DNA from: Kiritimatiellia bacterium | GTDB taxonomy: Bacteria; Verrucomicrobiota; Kiritimatiellia; RFP12; UBA3636 | Direction: 5' to 3' | NCBI GenBank assembly: GCA_016295275.1 | Contig: JAEDLN010000166.1 | Location: forward strand, 1 to 5,283 | DNA: 5,283 bases | Shown: positions 1 to 5,283 of the stretch, piece by piece | Numbering within the stretch: the stretch's first letter is position 1 | Layout of the letters: every line of letters starts with the position of its first letter | The notes under the pieces: generated by a model | Told to the model about the DNA's origin: nothing | What the model saw: the letters and a program-made list of their open reading frames with translations, nothing else | The model's database searches: none | Made by a program: the position numbers and the translations under genes

Positions 1-70
1 GCCGCCATCACCCACGCGCATTACACCCGCAATATTCGCACGCGCATTACCCACGGCCACGGGACGATGC

Positions 71-101
71 GGCGCGATGATCGCCTGCGGTGGCTCACCG
101 C
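71..101 (-). repeat. Pair of hairpins, including copy 2 of GCGGTG/CACCGC
   Basis: 87-101 is the same hairpin as 318-332. Next to it, 71-85 is GGCG...CGCC around seven bases, or alternatively GCGAT/ATCGC (74-84), so its form is uncertain. Confidence 0.55.
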
Positions 102-139
102 CGCGCCCTACCGCCATTACACCCGCAAAATTGCCCGCG

Positions 140-154
140 GTGGCTCAGCGCCAC
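140..154 (-). repeat. Hairpin GTGGC/GCCAC
   Basis: Five-pair stem with loop GCTGA on the minus strand. It sits directly after a spacer-word copy at 112-140, as the hairpin at 318-332 does after 291-321. Confidence 0.55.
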
Positions 155-195
155 GGTGCGGGGCTTGGCAAGTAGCACACGCTGAGAGTTTTGCA

Positions 196-217
196 TGCCG
201 CGGCTCTGTCCGCGGCA
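196..217 (-). repeat. Eight-pair hairpin with loop ACAGAG
   Basis: Arms TGCCGCGG and CCGCGGCA enclose a six-base loop. The loop size matches the hairpin at 242-265 although stem sequences differ. Confidence 0.7.
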
Positions 218-219
218 CG

Positions 220-240
220 GTGCGCGGCAGGGCCGCGCAC
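220..240 (-). repeat. Nine-pair hairpin with three-base loop
   Basis: Arms GTGCGCGGC and GCCGCGCAC are perfectly complementary. With all G/C pairs except two, this is the most stable hairpin in the array. Its neighbours on both sides are one to two bases away, so three hairpins stack at 196-265. Confidence 0.7.
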
Positions 241-241
241 C

Positions 242-265
242 CGGCGCGATGTCCCTATCGCGCCG
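242..265 (-). repeat. Nine-pair hairpin with loop AGGGAC
   Basis: Arms CGGCGCGAT and ATCGCGCCG are perfectly complementary around a six-base loop. It directly follows the next hairpin (220-240) with one base between. Confidence 0.68.
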
Positions 266-317
266 CCATTACCCACGCCACCATTACCCACGCGCATTTC
301 ACCCGCAATATTCGCCC

Positions 318-332
318 GCGGTGGCTCACCGC
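318..332 (-). repeat. Hairpin GCGGTG/CACCGC, copy 1
   Basis: Six-pair stem with loop AGC on the minus strand. It is identical to the hairpin at 87-101, and the identity runs on for six flanking bases (21 in total). Confidence 0.65.
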
Positions 333-345
333 CGCGCCATCACCC

Positions 346-360
346 GTGGCGGCTCGCCAC
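346..360 (-). repeat. First hairpin after the glycosidase stop
   Basis: The arms GTGGCG and CGCCAC enclose a three-base loop (AGC on the transcript). It lies 43 bases past the stop codon. It could mark or protect the 3' end of the mRNA, but there is no run of U after it, so a standard intrinsic terminator is not supported. Confidence 0.6.
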
Positions 361-403
361 CCGCACACGCCCCGTTTCAGTTGGGCGCAAAACCTGTGCG
401 GTT

Positions 404-3400
404 CTACGTTGTTTGATCGGTTGCTAAAACGATTTCGTACCAAACGGTTTCATCCTCCGGTCGGACCCGGAAAGAAAGAACCCCATTTTGCATTGTCGCA
501 GCGACGGAAGACTTCCGCCGTCCTTTTCCGTCTAGCGCCCAGACTTGCCAAGCCGTTCCCAAAGGCGGTTCTCCAACCGTCAACGAAAAAACTCCCGGAA
601 TCGTTTCGCAACGCGTTGGAGCCCGTCCCCATTTCGTACCGACTGTCGTCTTGGCCTCGTTCCAGCCCATGTCGGTATTGCTCCAGCGCCCGCACGTCAC
701 CAGCAGATAACGCGACGCACGGCCAATCGTCGAATGGATTGAATCGTCTTCATGGTGCGGAATCGCCAGGAGTGCAAGAGTGCCAAACCGGGGTGTGCCG
801 GTTTGTGTATCGAACCGAAAACCGGGAACAATTGGCGCAGCCTCCAATATCCCTTCCAGCATGCCGCTCCAGATGAGCGCATGTTGCGAGAACGCTTGAT
901 ACGGCTTGCCGTTCGTCCAATGGATGACAGCGTCTTTTCTCGGCGTTCCACTGTGTTCCACGCGCAATTGGCTTTTCGCATCTGCCGTGTAATCCAATCG
1001 AATTCCAAGACGACGCTCTACCCCGCTTTGTAGCGCTGCTTCCGCTTGCTTCCATGCACCTGGGACACTATTCCAACGCAACGCCGTCTCGTCCGGCTCC
1101 GCGGCAGGCAGCACCAACGTTGATTGCTCCCCCGCAACCGGCATCGCCTCCCCACGGAATAGCAACGCCGCAACCGGAACAAGCGCCAGCTTGGCGGGAT
1201 GCCAATTCAATCTGAAAAAGGTATTGACAAATCCAGGCCTATCATCGGTTTGCCCCCAATCAAATTGGAAGAGCGCGTCCCAATCCTGCCAAGCGGCATA
1301 GCTGCCGAACAAAGCAAACTGCTCTGACGCAAATTCATTTGGCGCCGGTTGATCGAATTCAGTAACGGAAAACGGCTTTCCGATTACTCTTGTTCGAGCC
1401 AACGCCCCAAGGTTGGACCCCTCCGTAGCTTTTTCGCTCATGGCGACATTGCTCAGCATCCAATCGGACGCACTCCAGTCCCCCTTTGGAAAGGAAGGGT
1501 GCTGCCAATAGCTGTGCAGATCGATCATGTCATAGCGCGATTCGCGCAAAAGCCCGTGCAACCCGCCATAGCTCGCTTGCGAATCAAACACAATGCCGGA
1601 AAATCCAACTGCACGGATACAAGCCAAAAGTTCATCGCCGTATGCCCGTTCCTGCTGCGCCAAAAACCGGCGCCAATCCTGCCCGCGTTTCGTTCCGGAC
1701 GCCCGATTGGCAATAAAGCCGATGTTGCCCTGTTCAAGAGACTCCCCTTCCAAAAGGCCGCTGACACCACCAGGCCGCAAGGAAATATCGCGCACATGAA
1801 GGCTCGTGCCAATCGCAAATCCGCTCGTCGGAATGTCGATGCGCGTCTGCTCGAGAACCGATCGAGCCGTAAACGAAAAGGAAAAGCGTTGCGGCTTCCG
1901 CGTCAGCCGAATCCGTTCGGACAGTCCGCAATTGCCGTATGCCCCGCCTTGCTGACGCGCATTCACATTCACATGGACCGGCTCAGAGGCCCACGCTTCA
2001 AATTGCAAGGTATACAATTTGCCTTCTTCCAACTCGCAACCGAGCCACTGCAATTGCGATCCCCACGACTGAGCGGGTTTTCCTTTCTGCCGGACATGGA
2101 CCCCTTCTTCATCCACTGAAAGTTCCAAATAGGCGGGGCCCTCCACGACCGCCGGTCGCCGGATCAGATTTTCGCCCAACGGAATCTCCGCACCCCACGC
2201 CTCCACAAGCGCCTTCTCGTTTCCATACCGTTTTTTGAGCCAGGCATTCCACGACGATTGCACGGCTTCGGCATAGTACGCGGGCAACAAATCCGGACGC
2301 AGATCCATCAGCGAATTTTCGTTGTTGATCTCCACAATGGCCACCATCGGATCGCTCGCGTACGTACGCCCCGTAAACACATTCACATGCCCAAGATAAT
2401 CCTTCACGAACTGCTTCTGCAAATCGATGTAGGGACGAAAGATCTTGTCGAGCGCCTTTCCGTATTTCGGCAACAGATTTCCCCGTTCCCGATCGTTCTG
2501 GATTCCATCCGGCAAATCGATCGCGTTCCAATACATGCGGGAAACGTGAAGATTCAAATCGACATAGATGCCGTTTCGACTCAATTCGAATAGCAATTTG
2601 TCCAATCGCCGCATTTGTACCGGATCGAATTCCGTCCGTTTTCCGTCCGCCGTCTTTTTCCAGATTCCCATCGGTGCGGCTTCTTTGTCGTGATGATGGA
2701 TTCGGACTGCGTTGATGCCCATGCTGGCAAGACGCTTGGCCAAACGCGGCGAATCTTCCTCGGCAGGAAAGCATTCGCCAAAGGTGAGATTTGTCCCGAA
2801 TAGACGCACGCGACGCCCCTTCGCATTGACGATGTGCCCATTTTCGTCCACATGGAGCGGCGAAATTCCATCCCTATTCAGCCAACTCAAATCGACAACA
2901 CCCCGATTCGGATCGTTTCCGCCCATCGAAAACGGGAAAAACGAGCCCGCTTCCCGCGTCTCCTTCGCCGAAAGAAGCCGATCGGCTCCCGTTTCATCCA
3001 AATATCGAATCGGCGTCGTGAAAATCCAGCCGTCGCGCTTCAACTGCTCGAGAACAAGTTTGAAGTGCGCCCACGACTCGTCATTCCATAACGCCGGATG
3101 GCCTTGCAAGGTCAACAGCACGTCCTCGCGATGGTTTTTGTAGCGGGTCAGAAATTCGTCGTACGCGATCCGCCCTACCGGATTCTCCAGACTCGCCGTA
3201 CGCAAAAACGGATATTTTCCCGCAACGTCACTGCCCGGCTCCGGATAAAGCCAGACGCGGATTTCCGGATGCTCGCGCAATAGTTTCCGGGTGATGTCGG
3301 TGACATTTCCGCAAGGCGCGCAAAAACCCTCCAACGGCTTTCCCGTCCGGTTGAGAAAGGCTTGCTGCGCCTCCTCGAAATGCCGGCGCTGATACGCCTC

Positions 3401-4309
3401 GTCCGGAACCGCAAATTCCGCCGGATAACGCTTGCCCTCGAACTCGACATTCATCCCGTGATCCCAGCCATGCTGCCAAAATTCAAACAAACCGCCATTG
3501 CGGCGATCCGTTCGTTTGAACCAATCGATATACGCCGGACTTCCTGTCGGAAGCGTGCGGCAAATCACGCCGAAAGCCGCAGGAATCCGGCGTTTCTCCA
3601 AATCGTCCGCCACACGCTTGATGGCCGGATGCACGCCACCATCCTTCCCGCCGGATGTCACATCATCCAACTTTAGAATGACATAACGCCTTTTTTGCAA
3701 GGCATCCGCCGATAGCGGCGGCAATTTCATCTGTGCGGGCGAAGGCGGCACTTCAAGCACCGGATCCCCTTTCCAGTCGGGATAGCGCTGCGATCGTGCG
3801 AGGCGCTCGCGTGAAACCGAAATCGTCAATCCGCGCATTTCCACAACCTGACGCTCCAATCCGAGAAACAAGGCCAGCGTCAGATCCCCTTTCGGATAGT
3901 CCTGCGCCGCTTGCGCTTCATACCGAAACGACTTCCAAACCGCCTCGGAAGAACGCGGCTCCTCCCGAATCAATGCACGCGTCGCCCGATCCTGCAACTT
4001 TACCGCAATCCGCCCGTCCCCATACGCCGCCTTTCCCCGCAACGCAAATTCCACGGTGATCCACTCACCTTTCGCAACCCCTTCCGACAACGGCGTCGAC
4101 GTTTGCAAATCCCAAGCGCGCGGTGTCGCTTTCGCCGAACGAATGACAAGCGTTTCCACTCCATTCGAGTCGTTTCTGACCTCCGCCGCGCCGCCGGACC
4201 GCTTCGCCAATACCGAAAACAGCGCATCTGCAGAAATGACGCGAGGCGCGGCAGAAGAAATCGCGAGCGTTGACAAAAACAGCAACACCGATAAACCATT
4301 CGTTTTCAT
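404..4309 (-). CDS. Secreted multidomain deacetylase / clan GH-A glycoside hydrolase with internal carbohydrate-binding module
   Basis: This 1301-aa exported enzyme probably deacylates and cleaves an extracellular polysaccharide; the substrate is unknown. Residues 1-21 form a signal peptide (MKTNG start, hydrophobic core, ISSA-A cut). Residues ~24-166 are beta-rich and resemble CBM4/9-type modules (WDLQ; QVVEMRG). Residues ~207-440 are a NodB/DUF2334-like deacetylase: LKLDD (D215 base, D216 metal), HGWDH (H280, H284 metal), a degenerate APCGN loop at 331-335, and QGHP (H404). Residues ~450-1058 are a GH5-like clan GH-A barrel: RIHHHD (536-541), INNEN with acid/base E664, DLHSYW (930-935), VTEF with nucleophile E984, and FQFDWG at strand 8. 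A CBM4/9-like sandwich (~710-846) is inserted after strand 4. Residues ~1060-1301 are beta-sandwich domains (GRWSNTDMGW; a terminal Ig-like strand set). The ATG has AAGGAG six bases upstream, and the gene is 26 bases after the preceding one. Domain names are from motif recognition, so the exact GH family is unassigned. Confidence 0.93.
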   Translation of the reverse strand: MKTNGLSVLLFLSTLAISSAAPRVISADALFSVLAKRSGGAAEVRNDSNGVETLVIRSAKATPRAWDLQTSTPLSEGVAKGEWITVEFALRGKAAYGDGRIAVKLQDRATRALIREEPRSSEAVWKSFRYEAQAAQDYPKGDLTLALFLGLERQVVEMRGLTISVSRERLARSQRYPDWKGDPVLEVPPSPAQMKLPPLSADALQKRRYVILKLDDVTSGGKDGGVHPAIKRVADDLEKRRIPAAFGVICRTLPTGSPAYIDWFKRTDRRNGGLFEFWQHGWDHGMNVEFEGKRYPAEFAVPDEAYQRRHFEEAQQAFLNRTGKPLEGFCAPCGNVTDITRKLLREHPEIRVWLYPEPGSDVAGKYPFLRTASLENPVGRIAYDEFLTRYKNHREDVLLTLQGHPALWNDESWAHFKLVLEQLKRDGWIFTTPIRYLDETGADRLLSAKETREAGSFFPFSMGGNDPNRGVVDLSWLNRDGISPLHVDENGHIVNAKGRRVRLFGTNLTFGECFPAEEDSPRLAKRLASMGINAVRIHHHDKEAAPMGIWKKTADGKRTEFDPVQMRRLDKLLFELSRNGIYVDLNLHVSRMYWNAIDLPDGIQNDRERGNLLPKYGKALDKIFRPYIDLQKQFVKDYLGHVNVFTGRTYASDPMVAIVEINNENSLMDLRPDLLPAYYAEAVQSSWNAWLKKRYGNEKALVEAWGAEIPLGENLIRRPAVVEGPAYLELSVDEEGVHVRQKGKPAQSWGSQLQWLGCELEEGKLYTLQFEAWASEPVHVNVNARQQGGAYGNCGLSERIRLTRKPQRFSFSFTARSVLEQTRIDIPTSGFAIGTSLHVRDISLRPGGVSGLLEGESLEQGNIGFIANRASGTKRGQDWRRFLAQQERAYGDELLACIRAVGFSGIVFDSQASYGGLHGLLRESRYDMIDLHSYWQHPSFPKGDWSASDWMLSNVAMSEKATEGSNLGALARTRVIGKPFSVTEFDQPAPNEFASEQFALFGSYAAWQDWDALFQFDWGQTDDRPGFVNTFFRLNWHPAKLALVPVAALLFRGEAMPVAGEQSTLVLPAAEPDETALRWNSVPGAWKQAEAALQSGVERRLGIRLDYTADAKSQLRVEHSGTPRKDAVIHWTNGKPYQAFSQHALIWSGMLEGILEAAPIVPGFRFDTQTGTPRFGTLALLAIPHHEDDSIHSTIGRASRYLLVTCGRWSNTDMGWNEAKTTVGTKWGRAPTRCETIPGVFSLTVGEPPLGTAWQVWALDGKGRRKSSVAATMQNGVLSFRVRPEDETVWYEIVLATDQTT

Positions 4310-4315
4310 TTTCTT

Positions 4316-4321
4316 CTCCTT
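4316..4321 (-). promoter_or_regulatory. Ribosome binding site of the glycosidase gene
   Basis: AAGGAG on the minus strand lies six bases before the ATG at 4309 and fixes this start. The short 26-base gap to the previous stop (TAA at 4338-4336) holds no terminator-like hairpin, which fits a shared transcript. Confidence 0.82.
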
Positions 4322-4335
4322 TTTATCGATCCTTC

Positions 4336-5127
4336 TTAGCGGTACAGGATGAAAGTCGTGTAGCTTTTCGGACGATCCAGCCGCATCAGCGAAATGTTAT
4401 CCACCAATAGCCGCGTTCCTTCCAGCGTACTCATGCAATTGCGAATGCGAATCCCCTGAAACGAAGCCATCTTCTCCGGTTCCGTATTGAACGCATAGTC
4501 CGATACCACCTCATTTGCATCCACCAGAATGTCATAGACGCCGTTGCCATAATCCATCCGAACCTGAATCGTATGCCAGCCCGTGCTGACGTTTTCGGTC
4601 GTATCGTACAAAAAACCGTTGAGCCGTTTCCAGCCCGCGTCCTGGAAGTTAATCGTGCCTTTGCCGTCTATCGCAAAATAGGTGACGCGCGTATTCGAAT
4701 TGCCCAACGAATTGGCACCTTGCTGATAATTGACGAAGACGTCCATGTTTCCGCTCGGCATCGACGTCTGCAAAAGGCAAATATCTATGGAAAACAAATA
4801 GATTCCTTCCGGATTAAACCCCGTCTCGGAAACAACCGTCTCATCCCAAGAATAGTCCGCTCGCACCCACTGATCGGTGGAAGAGGCCGTCTCCGTACTC
4901 GAAAGACACTTGCTCCCATCAGGACCCAACCCGTCAACGACAACCCAAACCGGATTTTGCGTCGCCGTCAGATTGGAATTCCACTGCGAAGCAGCTGCCG
5001 ACGGCTGCCATCTTACGGAACCAAGTTCATAATCGTTGAAATCGATTGTCTCTGCAGCTCGAACGCAAACGGACAACAGAGAAAACACAACGGAAAAACA
5101 AATTGAACGATAAGCGGAGACGTTCAT
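4336..5127 (-). CDS. Small secreted concanavalin A-like / LamG-like beta-sandwich protein
   Basis: This 263-aa exported protein is the first gene of the operon. Residues 1-25 are a signal peptide: a basic start with R7, a hydrophobic stretch ICFSVVFSLLSV, and a cut near VRAA-E. The mature part has the pattern of a concanavalin A-like sandwich: IDFNDYELGSV (28-38), GLGPDGSKCLSS (66-77), IYLFSIDICL (109-118), GWHTIQVRMDYGNGVYDILV (183-202) and RLLVDNISL (239-247). The GWHTIQV...YDILVD segment is the typical paired strand of LamG-like domains. No catalytic motif is visible, so a glycan-binding or surface role is inferred. The chain ends about 16 residues after the last predicted strand, with no PEP-CTERM, LPXTG or transmembrane tail. 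Three cysteines remain in the mature protein (C74, C117, C231). Start choice rests on AAAGGA seven bases upstream and on the signal peptide. Co-transcription with the downstream glycosidase gene suggests it serves the same substrate. Confidence 0.88.
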   Translation of the reverse strand: MNVSAYRSICFSVVFSLLSVCVRAAETIDFNDYELGSVRWQPSAAASQWNSNLTATQNPVWVVVDGLGPDGSKCLSSTETASSTDQWVRADYSWDETVVSETGFNPEGIYLFSIDICLLQTSMPSGNMDVFVNYQQGANSLGNSNTRVTYFAIDGKGTINFQDAGWKRLNGFLYDTTENVSTGWHTIQVRMDYGNGVYDILVDANEVVSDYAFNTEPEKMASFQGIRIRNCMSTLEGTRLLVDNISLMRLDRPKSYTTFILYR

Positions 5128-5134
5128 AAAGGAT

Positions 5135-5140
5135 TCCTTT
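5135..5140 (-). promoter_or_regulatory. Ribosome binding site of the small secreted protein
   Basis: AAAGGA on the minus strand lies seven bases before the ATG at 5127 and supports that start. The bases next to the ATG (CCTTT) are complementary to AAAGG, giving a small five-pair, three-base-loop inverted repeat over 5128-5140. Confidence 0.75.
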
Positions 5141-5163
5141 CAGTTGGAAAATCAGAATAAAAG

Positions 5164-5183
5164 TAAACTTTTCCGGAAGTTTA
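5164..5183. promoter_or_regulatory. Second inverted repeat over the -10 and probable start site
   Basis: TAAACTT and AAGTTTA arms of seven bases flank a six-base centre (TTCCGG), and an offset inner palindrome TTCCGGAA occupies 5171-5178. The repeat covers the whole -10 box and the expected transcription start. It could be a second protein site or a hairpin in upstream DNA. Its arms differ from those of the neighbouring palindrome, so it is not simply a second copy. Because part of it lies in the promoter, only 5164-5171 would be transcribed. Confidence 0.4.
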
Positions 5184-5206
5184 GAACACGAGTACTAAAA
5201 TGTCAA
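5178..5206 (-). promoter_or_regulatory. Sigma70-type promoter of the two-gene operon
   Basis: On the minus strand a perfect -35 box TTGACA (5206-5201) is followed by a 17-base spacer and a -10 box TAAACT (5183-5178, four of six consensus bases). Transcription would start near 5171, leaving a leader of about 44 bases before the ATG at 5127. No other promoter of this quality was seen between the two genes, so this one probably drives both. Confidence 0.72.
5180..5199. promoter_or_regulatory. Palindromic operator candidate across the spacer and -10
   Basis: TTTAGAACACGAGTACTAAA is an even 20-bp palindrome centred on CG, matching in 8 of 10 half-site positions. It fills most of the promoter spacer and overlaps four bases of the -10, the classic place for a repressor site. 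Even palindromes with a central CG are common for LacI-family regulators, which often control glycan-use genes; a GntR-type protein would also be possible. The regulator itself is not in this window. Confidence 0.6.
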
Positions 5207-5283
5207 GTATGTGCCCGCAAAGAGATTCGTTCGTCACCATTTCGGGTAATCTGCCCCATCCCCCCCCGTGCGCGCTCGCCGTG

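Larger units (their letters stand above)
6..295. repeat. Four copies of a CATYACCCACG word
   Basis: Copies at 6-19, 45-58, 267-280 and 282-295 share CAT(C/T)ACCCACG; the last two are nearly tandem. A fifth, divergent copy (CATCACCCGTGG) is at 339-350. These words separate the hairpins and are part of the same array. Confidence 0.6.
15..321. repeat. Three dispersed copies of a CATTACACCCGCAATATTCGC-like word
   Basis: Copies are at 15-39, 112-140 and 291-321 on the plus strand. They share CAYTACACCCGCAA followed by an AT-rich centre (AATATT or AAAATT) and a return to GC. The second and third lead directly into a hairpin. The short AT core within a very GC-rich array is conserved in all three. 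Confidence 0.65.
1..360. repeat. GC-rich hairpin array downstream of the operon
   Basis: This stretch has no credible gene. It is roughly 65-75% GC and consists of short hairpins separated by repeated spacer words. Inverted repeats found by eye are at 71-85, 87-101, 140-154, 196-217, 220-240, 242-265, 318-332 and 346-360. Stem sequences differ from one to the next while staying complementary. Two stretches of 21 bases (87-107 and 318-338) are identical. The array begins before the window, so its full length is unknown. It resembles REP-like or species-specific intergenic hairpin elements; no transposase is present here. Only 361-403 separates it from the glycosidase stop. Confidence 0.8.

Noticed and set aside
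1..360. CRISPR array
   Set aside because: Repeats are short, differ in sequence, are irregularly spaced and lack uniform unique spacers; there are no cas genes.
346..403. Intrinsic terminator of the operon
   Set aside because: The hairpin at 346-360 has no following U-run on the transcript, and the AACC/GGTT pairing near 380-400 is too weak.
67..876. Plus-strand open frame of 269 codons
   Set aside because: Its first half is the hairpin array read as Arg/Ala/His-rich protein and its second half is antisense to the glycosidase C-terminus. It has no domain motif and no ribosome binding site.
1349..2119. Plus-strand open frame of 256 codons
   Set aside because: Lies fully antisense to the barrel and inserted module, whose motifs and catalytic residues are clear. 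The composition is arbitrary.
2109..2774. Minus-strand open frame of 221 codons in another frame
   Set aside because: Shadow of the glycosidase in a different frame; no recognisable protein features.
4310..4335. Separate promoter for the glycosidase
   Set aside because: The gap is only 26 bases and holds a ribosome binding site but no paired -35/-10 boxes.
5062..5077. Lipoprotein signal (LSVC) in the small secreted protein
   Set aside because: C21 is preceded by Val rather than Gly/Ala/Ser, and a normal signal peptidase I site (RAA-E) follows directly.
4573..5106. Plus-strand open frame of 177 codons
   Set aside because: Antisense to the small secreted protein, very Arg/Ile-rich, with no supporting start signals.

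Overview
The window looks like a piece of a GC-moderate genome from a polysaccharide-degrading bacterium. The coding part is about half to mid-50s % GC and the left end is clearly richer. The features point to the Verrucomicrobiota/Kiritimatiellota/Lentisphaerota area: a large multidomain secreted glycosidase, a small secreted beta-sandwich protein, and an intergenic patch of GC-rich hairpins with varied stems. That assignment is inference from style, not from a marker gene.

Layout: everything coding is on the minus strand and reads right to left. From the right edge, 5128-5283 is the upstream region. It holds a strong sigma70-type promoter (TTGACA, 17 bp, TAAACT) with a 20-bp CG-centred palindrome lying across the spacer and -10, a second inverted repeat overlapping the -10 and probable start site, and a good ribosome binding site. 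Next comes a 263-aa secreted protein with a concanavalin A-like/LamG-like look (4336-5127). After a 26-base gap with its own ribosome binding site comes a 1301-aa secreted enzyme (404-4309). Its parts, in order, are a signal peptide, an N-terminal carbohydrate-binding-like sandwich, a NodB/DUF2334-like polysaccharide deacetylase domain, a clan GH-A (GH5-like) glycoside hydrolase barrel split by an inserted CBM4/9-like module, and C-terminal beta-sandwich domains. Beyond its stop, 1-403 contains no credible gene; it is a dense array of at least eight short hairpins separated by repeated spacer words.

Working model: the two genes form one operon controlled by a ligand-responsive repressor (LacI- or GntR-like is a guess from the operator shape). 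Both products are exported. The small protein may bind a glycan or surface. The large one would remove acyl groups (esters or N-acetyl) and cleave a glycosidic bond of the same polysaccharide in one polypeptide. Substrate identity cannot be read from the sequence. The most noteworthy items are the deacetylase-glycosidase fusion, the CBM inserted in the catalytic barrel, the promoter palindromes, and the hairpin array downstream of the operon.
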